A stretch of 20,020 nucleotides of DNA. It comes from JAXDBV01 sp034678415 (lineage in GTDB: Bacteria > Bacteroidota > Bacteroidia > Bacteroidales > VadinHA17). Position numbers and translations under genes: made by a program. Each line of letters begins with the position of its first letter. Within the stretch, counting starts at the first letter, position 1. Location of the stretch: positions 1-20,020 of the forward strand of contig JAXDBV010000322.1 in NCBI GenBank assembly GCA_034678415.1. Reading direction: 5' to 3'. The notes beneath the pieces were generated by a model. That model had not been told where the DNA came from. It searched no databases and worked only from the letters and a program-made list of their open reading frames with translations. Shown here piece after piece: positions 1 to 9,339 of this stretch.

Positions 1-979
1 TGATGCCGAGGAATTTGCCGAACCCAAGAGCAGCATGGAGGCAGTGATTGACCAGATCAAGAGGGATCTCAGGGCAGCCGAGAAATATGCGCCTGTCTCA
101 TACGGAGATGTAGCCTCCAACAAGGGCAGGATCACAACCTACACCGTGAATGCCATACAGGCAGATGTGTACCTGTGGAATGAGCAGTACGACAGCTGCG
201 TATGGTACTGCAACAAAATCCTCAACTCGGGTATGTATGGCCTCCTGGAGAATGACGACCTCTGGTTCAACAACCTCTATGTGGAAGGGAATTCGGTGGA
301 AGGAATATTCGAGCTGCAGTTCTCCACGGAGATCCTTAATCCCTATTATAACCTGTTGAAAAGAAACAAATACTTCAAGGCGTCGGCCATGGCTATCGAG
401 GAATTCTTCCCGATGGATATCAACCTGCCCCCGGACAGCGCCGATATACGTGCCGATGGTTGCTCGTATAAGCAGAGCGATAACTTCACCATATGGAAAT
501 ATGTCGGCAAGGACAGGGAAACGGCACGGCTGGATTATGAGGCACATGGACATTTCATCGTCTACCGCCTGGCGGAGATCATGCTGTTCAAGGCTGAAGC
601 TCTGAACCAGCTGGGATACGTTCAGGAAGCCATGGAACTGGTACGTGTCATACGGAGACGTGCCCATGCGTCACGATCCACAAATATTGAACAAATCACG
701 GATGCCAGGACCATGGGTGATTTTATCCTTGCCGAACGCTGCCGTGAGTTCGCCTATGAAGGTAAACGGTGGTTCGATGTGCTGCGTAACGCCAGGAGAA
801 ACAGCTACGAACGGATGGACCTGATGATAGATATGGTTCTTCGCAGTGCACCGGCAGACAAACAGGTATCCATAAAAAACAAATACATGGACCCTCTGAG
901 CCATTACCTGCCGATCTATTATACCGAGCTTCAGGCTAATCCGAAGCTGGTACAGAACGAGTTTTATGATGAGGACTAA
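1..979 (+). CDS. SusD/RagB-like outer-membrane glycan-binding lipoprotein, 3' part only
   Basis: This is the C-terminal part of a SusD-family protein. The frame is already open at position 2, before the first Met at 35, so the gene begins outside the window and its lipoprotein signal is not seen. About 325 residues are visible. Family marks are the helical stretch RLAEIMLFKAEALNQLG, the late motif AERCREFAYEGKRWFDVLR, and the ending HYLPIYYTELQANPKLVQN, which corresponds to the usual SusD tail with a 'PI...E...NP.L.QN' pattern. SusD proteins sit on the cell surface as lipoproteins and form a lid on a SusC transporter, capturing oligosaccharides. A matching susC is expected just upstream, outside the window. 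Only 19 nt separate this gene from the following FAS1 gene, so the two are probably co-transcribed. The family call is firm; the ligand cannot be read from the sequence. Confidence 0.9.
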   Translation, partial: DAEEFAEPKSSMEAVIDQIKRDLRAAEKYAPVSYGDVASNKGRITTYTVNAIQADVYLWNEQYDSCVWYCNKILNSGMYGLLENDDLWFNNLYVEGNSVEGIFELQFSTEILNPYYNLLKRNKYFKASAMAIEEFFPMDINLPPDSADIRADGCSYKQSDNFTIWKYVGKDRETARLDYEAHGHFIVYRLAEIMLFKAEALNQLGYVQEAMELVRVIRRRAHASRSTNIEQITDARTMGDFILAERCREFAYEGKRWFDVLRNARRNSYERMDLMIDMVLRSAPADKQVSIKNKYMDPLSHYLPIYYTELQANPKLVQNEFYDED

Positions 980-998
980 CTGAACAAATTTTCCCGGT

Positions 999-2720
999 AT
1001 GAAAACCTTTAAAAATATTGTGCTTGTTTTCCTCGCCTTGATGATATTAACCGGCTGCAGGAAGGAAGAGTACATTATTGCCACCTCCGAGGATGTACTC
1101 ATGGGCACCTATTTTGAGCAGGAAAGCGAAACCTTTTCTGGCTTCTATGAGATCCTGGAGAGGTCAGGCACTGTCTCCTTCCTCAAGGCTTACGGTACAT
1201 ACACCTGTTTCGCACCGACGAACGAGGCGGTGGATGCCTTCCTGCAGAAGCACGGGAAATCTTCTGTTAATGATTTCACACCTGAAGAGCTGAAAACCCT
1301 GGTGCGTTACCATGTAATTGTCGACACCATCAATTCCACCCGTTTTACCGACGGCAAACTGCCTGCCCCCACCATGTACGGCCAGTATCTCACGGCAGGA
1401 ACCTTTTTCGAGGAAGGTGAGGCAAAGATAAAGATCAACAAGTACTCAGAGGTGGAACATGTTGATATCCGCGTGGCAAACGGCATTGTCCATTCTGTGA
1501 AAACCATGCTGGAGCCGGTGACAAGCTCTGTTGCTGAACTCATTGAACAGGATTCACAGCTGAGCATCTTCAGCGATGCATTGAAGCTGACGGGTCTCTA
1601 TGATACATTAAAACTCATACCTACCGGTGATTTGCCGGTTGAAGAAAAACGCTGGTTCACTGTCTTCGCCACCACCGATGAAGTGTATGCAGAGGAAGGG
1701 ATATTTTCGGTCGACGACCTGGTGGCCAAATACCAGAGTACAACGGATCCGAAAAACAGGGAAGACAGCCTTTACATGTATGTGGCATATCATATACTCG
1801 ATAACAGCCTGAAGTATGTGGGCGATATCGTTACAGAACCTGTGCACAATACTTTCGTTCCTCAGGAGGTCATAACCATCCGCCTGAAAACCGATTCGGT
1901 ACTGATCAATGAAGATGTGTTCCAGGGCATCCTGGAAAAAGGATCACCCGTCAACCGTGCATTAAGCGATAATACTGCCGGAAACGGAGTGTACCATATC
2001 CTTTCCAAAGATATTTTTATCAAGGTAAGGTTCCCAATACGGATTTACTGGGATGTGTGCGATCAGCCGGAACTGCGGAAACTGGCAGGTGTATTCAGAA
2101 CCCCCGGTAGCTATGTAGCTCTTGTCCAGGGACAATTAGAAGATGTCACCTGGGGCGGAAATGCATCCATATACTATGATGTGCATGCCGATTTCTGGGC
2201 TGATCATCTCATCTATATGGACTGTTTCTCATTCTCGTTCCGGACCGCGGTTGTCCCCTGGATAGAGTTTAAAACACCGGTACTGGTGAAGGGGAGATAT
2301 AAGATGTGGATGTGTACGCGTAACTCAACGGATGGGGCTGACATGAACAGGAGACCCAAGTTCCTTGCCTATTTTAATGATGAAGTGCTGCCGAACGTCA
2401 TCAATACGGGCGTACAGTTGTCCAGCACCTTAACGGATGAAGAACTGGAGTTACAGGGATTCAAGCGATACAGCTATCATCCTGACGATTCTGTCACACT
2501 GACGGATCGTTCAGGACGCTGGGTCGGTCAGCTGGCAGGTACCATCGAGGTGCCTAACACCGGAAGACATACTATCAAATGCCAGGTTATCAATAACGGG
2601 GATAAAGGTTTCTGGATCGACATGATACAGTTTATTCCCGTGGAGGAGGATCAGCTATGGCCCCGGATAAACAATGAAGGTATCCTTTGCGATAAACCCG
2701 AATGGTACCCGAAACAATAA
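999..2720 (+). CDS. Fasciclin (FAS1) domain lipoprotein, first of two
   Basis: This is a 573-residue predicted lipoprotein. A short signal peptide ends in the lipobox LTGC with the lipidated Cys at residue 20. Residues about 44-174 form a FAS1 domain, with the H1-type motif YTCFAPTNEAVDAFL and the H2-type motif NGIVHSVKTMLEPV. Residues about 177-342 form a second, more diverged FAS1 domain, with FTVFATTDE and NGVYHILS. Residues about 345-573 are a separate beta-rich region that I do not recognise with certainty; it resembles the extra domain (possibly DUF5108-type) often attached to Bacteroidota FAS1 lipoproteins. FAS1 domains generally mediate adhesion or binding, and no enzyme motif is present. 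The gene lies 19 nt after a susD and before a second FAS1 gene, which suggests a surface accessory role in glycan uptake. That role is inferred from context only. Confidence 0.88.
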   Translation: MKTFKNIVLVFLALMILTGCRKEEYIIATSEDVLMGTYFEQESETFSGFYEILERSGTVSFLKAYGTYTCFAPTNEAVDAFLQKHGKSSVNDFTPEELKTLVRYHVIVDTINSTRFTDGKLPAPTMYGQYLTAGTFFEEGEAKIKINKYSEVEHVDIRVANGIVHSVKTMLEPVTSSVAELIEQDSQLSIFSDALKLTGLYDTLKLIPTGDLPVEEKRWFTVFATTDEVYAEEGIFSVDDLVAKYQSTTDPKNREDSLYMYVAYHILDNSLKYVGDIVTEPVHNTFVPQEVITIRLKTDSVLINEDVFQGILEKGSPVNRALSDNTAGNGVYHILSKDIFIKVRFPIRIYWDVCDQPELRKLAGVFRTPGSYVALVQGQLEDVTWGGNASIYYDVHADFWADHLIYMDCFSFSFRTAVVPWIEFKTPVLVKGRYKMWMCTRNSTDGADMNRRPKFLAYFNDEVLPNVINTGVQLSSTLTDEELELQGFKRYSYHPDDSVTLTDRSGRWVGQLAGTIEVPNTGRHTIKCQVINNGDKGFWIDMIQFIPVEEDQLWPRINNEGILCDKPEWYPKQ

Positions 2721-2748
2721 TCTATCTGATCAAATTCAAATACTGCTC

Positions 2749-4326
2749 ATGGAACATAAAAAGTACACGACAGAGCCAATCCCTCACCCCCGGAACCGTG
2801 ATAAATGGATACGGAAACCGCTGTTCATTATGGTTCACATCAGGACACTATTCGTCGGGTTTCTTTTTATTGCTGCATTAGCCTCGTGCACCGACAAGTG
2901 GGATGAACACATCCGGTTACGGGACGGAGTGGTCAGGGACAACCTGATGGAAATCCTCAGCAACGATCCCGACCTGAAGGTGTTTGCCGGTCTGCTGTCA
3001 GAGGCAAGATGGGAGGATGAGCTGAGCTCATCCAAACTGTATACCGTATGGGCACCTACCGATGATGCCATGAGTACACTGAGCGGTGTTTTACTCGATG
3101 ATTCGGCAACCCTCGCCCGGTTTGTCGGAAACCATATATGCTTTACAGCTTACTCTTACAGCCAGTCGCTCCCACAGAAAATAATGAAAATGTTCAGTGG
3201 TAAAAACCTGGTACTTGACAGTGAGAATAAAACGATCGATGAGGCATTTGTGCAGGAACCGTATGATATCCTGGCTGCCAACGGCATACTCCATAAGATA
3301 GACCGTCCACTGGTGCCCAAACCCAACGTTTGGGAAATTATCGAATCTGCCAGCCAGTGCCCGTTGCATACGGGATACCTGACCGGCATGTCACGCATGG
3401 TATTTGACCCTTCCGTGGCAAAGATCATCGGGGTTGATCCCATCACGGGCAAACCCATCTATGACATGGCCTCGGGCATGGTATGGTATAATCCCTTCCT
3501 TGACCGGGTGCGCGACCTTCGTCTCGAAGACTCTCTGACTACCGTGTTCCTTATTGAGGATCCGGTGTTTAATTCCGAATTCCAGAAATACAGGGACTAT
3601 TTTGTCCTCGATGATCCGGTAGAGAGCGACAGCCTCACTGCATGGCACATCTGCCGTGACCTGGTTTTCCCCGGCTACCGCGAACCAGGCGATCTGCCCG
3701 ATACGCTCCTCTCCATGTTTAATATTAAGATACCGTTCAGCACCTCCTCCCTCGTTCAGACCATGGAAGCCAGCAATGGTATCGTGTATGTGCTGAACAG
3801 CTGTGATGTACGCCTGCAGGATAAAATACCTCCCATCATCATTGAAGGAGAAGACAGCACCAGGATCATCACCACTTCACTTACGGGACAGACGGGGTAC
3901 AAACGGCAGAAACCGGAGGCTTCGGGCGGGTATGACTTCATCCTTGATAACCATGGAGCCAACCCCGGAAGCATAAAATATTACCTGGGCAATGTGGTGG
4001 CTACTACATACAAGTTTTACTGGAAGGCGGTGAACGACTTCAACGGTTCCTATCGTAATCCTAATCCCGACCTGGTGCTTCAGCAGGAGCTGGCAAGGGT
4101 GCGGATCATCGGTATGGCCGGGAAAAACTACATATGGAGCGAACCTTCCATCATTACGCCGGCACCGGTGCCTGTCACCGATACACTCTATCAAACAGCA
4201 CAGGAAATATACCTTGGACAGCTGGTGCTGGTTCAGTACCAGGACCTCTGGCTGCAGGTTACCGGCGGCGGTAATAACATGACCATTACCCTTGATTACC
4301 TGAAAGCAGTACCCGTTTTTGAATAA
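2749..4326 (+). CDS. Fasciclin (FAS1) domain lipoprotein, second of two
   Basis: This predicted lipoprotein (525 residues from this start) is paralogous in layout to the preceding one. The lipobox ALASC is followed by TDKWDEH, a common beginning for mature Bacteroidota FAS1 lipoproteins. Residues about 64-190 form FAS1 domain 1 (YTVWAPTDDAMSTL; ANGILHKIDRPLVP). Residues about 193-356 form a degenerate FAS1 domain 2 ending near SNGIVYVLNSCDV. Residues about 360-525 are an unassigned beta-rich tail starting IIIEGEDS. The start is uncertain. ATG 2749 lies 28 nt after the previous stop in AT-rich DNA but gives a 27-residue charged extension before the signal peptide. ATG 2830 would place the lipid Cys at residue 20, the typical position and the same as in the upstream gene. 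An ATG at 2674 would overlap the upstream gene and is unlikely. The gap to susC is 10 nt. The function is probably surface binding and is not established. Confidence 0.85.
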   Translation: MEHKKYTTEPIPHPRNRDKWIRKPLFIMVHIRTLFVGFLFIAALASCTDKWDEHIRLRDGVVRDNLMEILSNDPDLKVFAGLLSEARWEDELSSSKLYTVWAPTDDAMSTLSGVLLDDSATLARFVGNHICFTAYSYSQSLPQKIMKMFSGKNLVLDSENKTIDEAFVQEPYDILAANGILHKIDRPLVPKPNVWEIIESASQCPLHTGYLTGMSRMVFDPSVAKIIGVDPITGKPIYDMASGMVWYNPFLDRVRDLRLEDSLTTVFLIEDPVFNSEFQKYRDYFVLDDPVESDSLTAWHICRDLVFPGYREPGDLPDTLLSMFNIKIPFSTSSLVQTMEASNGIVYVLNSCDVRLQDKIPPIIIEGEDSTRIITTSLTGQTGYKRQKPEASGGYDFILDNHGANPGSIKYYLGNVVATTYKFYWKAVNDFNGSYRNPNPDLVLQQELARVRIIGMAGKNYIWSEPSIITPAPVPVTDTLYQTAQEIYLGQLVLVQYQDLWLQVTGGGNNMTITLDYLKAVPVFE

Positions 4327-4336
4327 ATAATATGCT

Positions 4337-7300
4337 ATGAGACTCATTTCCTATGCACGGACACTTTTCATCGCTATGCTGATGCATGGCATTTGGCTCC
4401 AGGGATTTGCCCAGGCAGAGGAACCCGCCGCAGGTGTGATTAACGGCCGTGTGACCGATGCTGCCACCCGCCTGCCCGTGGAGGGGATCAGCATCTCTGT
4501 CCCCGGCTTCTCGTCCACCTTTAGCGACAGCATCGGATACTTCTCCCTCCAGGTGCCCGGTGATGAGGTGGTGATCATGGTGTCGGGGAGGGACTACCAG
4601 CCAAAGGTCATGCCGGTGAAAGGACAAACAACCGTGAACATCTTGCTGTTCGAGGAGAACTATTCATCATATTATAAGAATGCGAACCAGTACTATGATA
4701 TTATCCCTGAGTGGCATTCAACACAGTCGGTAACCTCCCTGAATACCCGTGAGAAGAGCCGGATGAATACCGGCCTTTCGGCCGAAGAGATGTTTAGAGA
4801 CCAGGTGCCGGGTTTACGCACCATTACCGCCTCAGGTGTTCGTGGTAGCGGAGCAGATATGTTCATACGGGGATTCTCCTCCCTCTATGCAACCAACCAG
4901 CCCCTCATCATCCTTGATGGGTTCATTCTTGAAACGAAGCAGTACGGTCAGCCCCTCATCAACGGATACCTGTCGAACCCCTTGTCAAGCATCAATGTTC
5001 GTGATATTGAAAACATAACGGTGGTGCGCGACGCGGCATCCATTTACGGCGCCAAAGCCGCCAATGGAGTTATTTTCATCCAGACCACAACACCCACGGA
5101 GCTGGAGACTAAGATCGATTTCAGCATGTATGGCGGGCTGAACCTCGAGCCTCCTCAAATGCCCCTCCTCAAAGCCGATGATTACAGGATTTACCTCGCA
5201 GAAATACTCCAGACAGTGCCGTTAAGCTCTGACTCCATCCTGTCGCTTCCCTATATGAATGATGACCCCGGATACAGTGATTACTACCGTTATCACAACG
5301 ATATGAACTGGCAGAAGGAGGTGTTCAGAAACAGTTATAACCAGAACGTGGGCCTGAAAATCAGCGGCGGGGACGACATTGCCCTCTACGCATTGTCCGT
5401 AGGTTATACCCGCCACGAAGGTATCATAAAGAATACTGACCTTTCCCGCTACACCTTCCGCTTCAATTCGGATATCAATATTTCGCCCAGGCTTACCATG
5501 TTTACCAACCTGGGATTTACTTTTAACCAGAACAACCTGAAGGAAGACGGTGATGCACCGAAGACCAATCCCCTGCACCTGAGCCTCATAAAATCACCCT
5601 TTACCTATCCCAACGTCATCAGCCCTACCGGAGCTGTCTCTCCCAACCTGGAGGATGAGGATATCTTTGGTGTGAGCAATCCTACGGCCGTCGTGAGGAA
5701 CCTCACGGCTACCAGCAATAACTACAAGATCATTGGTAGTGTGAGCGCCAGGTACAAGGTGTCGGATCACCTGTTTGTACATAACCTCCTGGGTATAAAT
5801 TTTGACAAGTTACGCGACAATATTTTCGTGCCTCACCTGGGGATCGCGGGTGATACCCTTACAAAGGCTGTGGCCGAGAACAGAATGGGACATAAAGTGG
5901 AGCGATACCTCAACGTGAACAACGACGCAAGGATATCGTTTACCCGTTCGTTGGGCTGGAACCATCACCTCAATGCTCTTGCCGGTATGCGCATCGGTAT
6001 GAATACCAGCCAGGGTGACTGGGGGCTCGACTATAATTCACCCAACGACCAGATGCGCAGCCTCGGTTCGGGCGTTAGTTCATTAAGGCAGGTGGACGGC
6101 TACTTCGGCGACTGGAACTATATGACATGGTACCTCAAGGCCGACTATAATTATAAATATAAGTATTTCCTGTCGCTCAACCTGGCGCTCGACGGTTCAT
6201 CACGTTTCGGCGAAGAAGCAAAGGGCTTGTCTCTCCTCTCCGGAACATTCGGTGTCTTCCCCTCGATATCTGGTGCCTGGCTCCTATCATCAGAGCCTTT
6301 CTTCAATAAGGTTGCTGGGCTTGATATGCTCAAGCTGAGGGCCAGCTTCGGCATCACAGGCAATGATGATATAGGAAACTATTCGGCCCGCAAGTATTAC
6401 ATATCCCAGAACTTCCTCGGCTCGCAGGGGCTGGTCAAGGGAAACCTGTGGAATCCTGAATTGCAATGGGAATCCAACCGCAAGTTCAATACCGGCGTGG
6501 ATGCGGCATTTTTGAAGGAGCGCCTGTTCCTGCAGCTCGACTTCTTCCATAACACAACCGCCAACATGTTAAATATTATGGAAGCGCATCCCCTCAGCGG
6601 ATTTGATTATTATATCGAAAACGACGGTTCATTTAGCAGCGCAGGCCTTGAGGCATCGATCAATGCCCGGTTGCTGAACAACCACTCCCTGAAGTGGGAC
6701 GTGGGACTGATCCTGTCGCGGTATAAAACGAAAGTGCTCAGCTTCCCGGGTAATGAGCGTATCACCGGCACGTACGGCGCCACCATCCTTACCCGTACCG
6801 GTGAGCCTGTAAACCTGTTTTACGGATATAAAACATTGGGTGTGTTTGCCACACAGGCGGAGGCCGCGGCATCAGGCCTGAGGGCCCTCATGCCAAACAC
6901 CGACCTGGTTCCCTTCTCTGCCGGCGATGTCCACTTCCAGGATATTGACGGTAATGATATCATCGATGAGAATGACAGACAGATCATAGGTGATCCGAAC
7001 CCCGACCTTACGGGCTTGTTATCCAACCGGATAACCTGGAAAAACCTCGTGGTGGATATGGGCATCAGCTTTACTGTCGGGAACGACGTATATAACCATC
7101 TCCGTTTCCGCCTGGAATCGATGCAGAATGCCGACAACCAGACACCGGCCGTGCTCAGCCGCTGGAGACAGGAAGGACAGGTTACCGATGTGCCGGCCGC
7201 ACGATGGGGAGACCCCATAGGCAATGCACGCTTCTCCGACCGGTGGATAGAGGACGGATCGTTCCTCCGCCTCAAGTATGTCACCCTCAGTTATACACTG

Positions 7301-7489
7301 CCGCTGAAAACACGCTTTATCAATACACTGGAGATGTTTGTCAGAGGATATAACCTCCTCACTCTTACCGGGTACCTTGGTATGGACCCTGAGTTCAGCC
7401 TGGGCGACTCGCCGCTGGTACAGGGTATCGATTTCGGGCTTACACCACAACCACGATCATTCTTCTTCGGATTTAATGTTGGACTATAA
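4337..7489 (+). CDS. SusC/RagA-family TonB-dependent outer-membrane transporter
   Basis: This is a 1050-residue outer-membrane channel for energy-dependent oligosaccharide import. A signal peptide ends near residues 25/26 (GFAQ). Residues about 34-104 form a carboxypeptidase-regulatory-like beta-sandwich (NGRVTDAATRLPVEGISI), the usual N-terminal extension of SusC proteins. Residues about 145-250 form the plug domain, with the SusC signatures MFIRGFSSL, PLIILDGF, INVRDIENITVVRDAAS and YGAKAANGVIFI. The rest is a 22-strand-type beta-barrel, with typical SusC stretches such as SASFGITGND-like 'LRASFGITGNDDIGNY' and FLRLKYVTLSYTLP. The customary 'DEVVVVGYGTQ' segment before the plug is replaced by a Tyr/Asn-rich stretch at residues 107-135. 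The length is normal for the family. It lies 12 nt before its partner susD and 10 nt after the second FAS1 gene. The substrate cannot be read from sequence; the neighbouring lyases suggest rhamnogalacturonan fragments. Confidence 0.95.
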   Translation: MRLISYARTLFIAMLMHGIWLQGFAQAEEPAAGVINGRVTDAATRLPVEGISISVPGFSSTFSDSIGYFSLQVPGDEVVIMVSGRDYQPKVMPVKGQTTVNILLFEENYSSYYKNANQYYDIIPEWHSTQSVTSLNTREKSRMNTGLSAEEMFRDQVPGLRTITASGVRGSGADMFIRGFSSLYATNQPLIILDGFILETKQYGQPLINGYLSNPLSSINVRDIENITVVRDAASIYGAKAANGVIFIQTTTPTELETKIDFSMYGGLNLEPPQMPLLKADDYRIYLAEILQTVPLSSDSILSLPYMNDDPGYSDYYRYHNDMNWQKEVFRNSYNQNVGLKISGGDDIALYALSVGYTRHEGIIKNTDLSRYTFRFNSDINISPRLTMFTNLGFTFNQNNLKEDGDAPKTNPLHLSLIKSPFTYPNVISPTGAVSPNLEDEDIFGVSNPTAVVRNLTATSNNYKIIGSVSARYKVSDHLFVHNLLGINFDKLRDNIFVPHLGIAGDTLTKAVAENRMGHKVERYLNVNNDARISFTRSLGWNHHLNALAGMRIGMNTSQGDWGLDYNSPNDQMRSLGSGVSSLRQVDGYFGDWNYMTWYLKADYNYKYKYFLSLNLALDGSSRFGEEAKGLSLLSGTFGVFPSISGAWLLSSEPFFNKVAGLDMLKLRASFGITGNDDIGNYSARKYYISQNFLGSQGLVKGNLWNPELQWESNRKFNTGVDAAFLKERLFLQLDFFHNTTANMLNIMEAHPLSGFDYYIENDGSFSSAGLEASINARLLNNHSLKWDVGLILSRYKTKVLSFPGNERITGTYGATILTRTGEPVNLFYGYKTLGVFATQAEAAASGLRALMPNTDLVPFSAGDVHFQDIDGNDIIDENDRQIIGDPNPDLTGLLSNRITWKNLVVDMGISFTVGNDVYNHLRFRLESMQNADNQTPAVLSRWRQEGQVTDVPAARWGDPIGNARFSDRWIEDGSFLRLKYVTLSYTLPLKTRFINTLEMFVRGYNLLTLTGYLGMDPEFSLGDSPLVQGIDFGLTPQPRSFFFGFNVGL

Positions 7490-7501
7490 TCATATGCAGG
7501 T

Positions 7502-9220
7502 ATGAAACATCGATGTGCATATTACATAATACCGGTTCTCTTCCTGGCAGCAATGGTTTCATGCGAGAAGTTTTTTGATGTCGAGCCGAAAGACCTGCTC
7601 CTACCGGATAACCACTTCCGCGATAAATATGACGCGGATGCTGCCGTACGCGGTATCTATGGGAAACTGCTCTACCTGGCCGACAAGTATGTCATCCTGA
7701 ACGAGCTGCGCGCCGACCTGATGGATGTGACAGCCAACGCCGACCATCACCTGCGGCAACTCAACCTGCATGAGGTGAGCGGATATAATCCCTATGCCGA
7801 TCCCCGTCCCTTCTTTTCACTCATTAATGACTGTAATGATGTGCTGCATAACTTCAATATCATGTTGGATGACCTGAAGTTCTCCAGGGAAGAATACAAC
7901 CAGCGCTATTCCGACATTGCCACCCTCAGAAGCTGGCTTTACCTGCAACTGGCGGTGCATTACGGCCATGTGCCTTATATTACCGAACCGGTGGATAAGG
8001 TGGAGAATATTCAGGCGATCACCGACGGATCGTACCCCATCCTGTCCATCGAAGAGATGGTCGATACGCTGGTCAAGACAATGGAGTCACTGCCCTATCA
8101 TTCCCTCTACACCGATCCTTCATTCATCACAACTATTGATGGCTACAGCACGAGGATCATGTTCATCGACAAGGAGATGTTCATGGGAGATCTGTACCTG
8201 TGGCAGGGAAATTACCTGCAAGCCGCTTCATACTACAAAACAGTGATGGAAAGAGATATAGGGCAGAACAATTACGACTCGTATAAATGCTGTTATGGCG
8301 ATGTGTACACCCTCACAAAATTCAACAGCGGTTATGTGCGGTATTACTACATGGACGAGAACAGTTCCCTGAACAACTGGGGCACGATGTTCTCTGTTCC
8401 CCAGTCAACCGACTATTTTGGTGAGTGGATATGGGTGCTCTATTTCTCGGAAAATTATCCTCCTGCCAACCCCTTCCTCAACTATTTTTCCAGGACAGCG
8501 GGCAACTATTTGCTCAGGCCATCGCAGGTGGTTATCGATACCTGGGATGCTCAGGTGCAGAGAAACGGTTTTGTGAAGGACTTCCGGGGTGAGGGCAGCT
8601 CGTACAGAATGGTGGGGGGCGAGCCCCAGATCATGAAGTTCATTGCTGATTACTCTCCGCTGGATCCTTTCGACAGGAGCGGCCAGTGGTTCCTCTGGAG
8701 AACGGGACAGCTGCACCTCCGTTTTATGGAAGCAGCCAACCAGGAAGGTAAGTATAAGCTGGCGATGGCCCTGCTTAACGCAGGTATCCGCCCCACCTAT
8801 GATGTGCCGGGAGCTACCGACATCACATACCTGCAGCGTACTAACCTTCCTTTTCCCTTTAATTTTGATGCACGTTTTTCGGGTGCCAATCAGGTGCCAC
8901 TCGGGTTGCGCGACCTGTGGCACCGTAATACCGGGCTCAGGGGAAGGGTTTACCTTGCCAACGTGGAAGTACCGGAATACACCGATTCACTCACATTTAT
9001 CAAAGAAACGTTGATCAGCGAGTGTGCGATGGAACTGGCATTTGAAGGACATCGCTGGAGCGACCTCGTACGCTGGTCGATCCATGAAAATAACCCGGCC
9101 ATACTGGCCGACAGAATCTATGCCAAGCTGCAACGCGCCGGTTACCCCGAAGCCGAAACCGTGCGTTCCAAATTAATGGTCAGGGAAAACTGGTTCCTGC
9201 CGTTATACGCTGATTATTAA
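7502..9220 (+). CDS. SusD/RagB-like outer-membrane glycan-binding lipoprotein, complete
   Basis: This 572-residue SusD-family lipoprotein is the surface lid and glycan-binding partner of the SusC transporter encoded 12 nt upstream. The lipobox MVSC places the lipidated Cys at residue 21. The mature N-terminus, CEKFFDVEPKDLL, is the classic SusD beginning. The helical TPR-like core includes RSWLYLQLAVHYGHVPYI, a variant of the family's 'R.fyyf.L...yG.vP' motif, near residues 140-160. The C-terminal motif ISECAMELAFEGHRWSDLVRW is also typical. The gene ends in a short tail (NWFLPLYADY) rather than the fuller 'PIP..E...NP.l.QN' ending seen in the other SusD at the left edge of the window, so the two SusDs are clearly different subfamilies. 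No terminator is visible after the stop. Confidence 0.94.
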   Translation: MKHRCAYYIIPVLFLAAMVSCEKFFDVEPKDLLLPDNHFRDKYDADAAVRGIYGKLLYLADKYVILNELRADLMDVTANADHHLRQLNLHEVSGYNPYADPRPFFSLINDCNDVLHNFNIMLDDLKFSREEYNQRYSDIATLRSWLYLQLAVHYGHVPYITEPVDKVENIQAITDGSYPILSIEEMVDTLVKTMESLPYHSLYTDPSFITTIDGYSTRIMFIDKEMFMGDLYLWQGNYLQAASYYKTVMERDIGQNNYDSYKCCYGDVYTLTKFNSGYVRYYYMDENSSLNNWGTMFSVPQSTDYFGEWIWVLYFSENYPPANPFLNYFSRTAGNYLLRPSQVVIDTWDAQVQRNGFVKDFRGEGSSYRMVGGEPQIMKFIADYSPLDPFDRSGQWFLWRTGQLHLRFMEAANQEGKYKLAMALLNAGIRPTYDVPGATDITYLQRTNLPFPFNFDARFSGANQVPLGLRDLWHRNTGLRGRVYLANVEVPEYTDSLTFIKETLISECAMELAFEGHRWSDLVRWSIHENNPAILADRIYAKLQRAGYPEAETVRSKLMVRENWFLPLYADY

Positions 9221-9270
9221 TTATTTATTTAAAATGAAGAACAGACAACACCTGGCTCATGACGAACTTG

Positions 9271-9302
9271 TTTGTTATTTTTATTTGAAATCGTTAACTT
9301 TA
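9271..9302 (+). promoter_or_regulatory. Candidate Bacteroidota promoter (-33 / -7 type)
   Basis: TTTG at 9271-9274 is followed after 20 nt by TAACTTTA at 9295-9302. This matches the Bacteroidota housekeeping pattern TTTG, about 19-20 nt, TAnnTTTG with one mismatch at the last base. Transcription would start about 7 nt downstream, leaving a leader of roughly 30 nt before the ATG at 9340. It is the only such pair I found in the 119-nt gap, which suggests the 1104-residue protein can be expressed separately from the transport operon. Confidence 0.5.
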
Positions 9303-9339
9303 GTCAGATAAGGAATTATTAACTAAAACCAAATGCCTT

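Noticed and set aside
98..667. Reverse-strand open frame of 189 codons
   Set aside because: It is antisense to the SusD C-terminal region; no signal peptide or motif is seen and it is a shadow frame.
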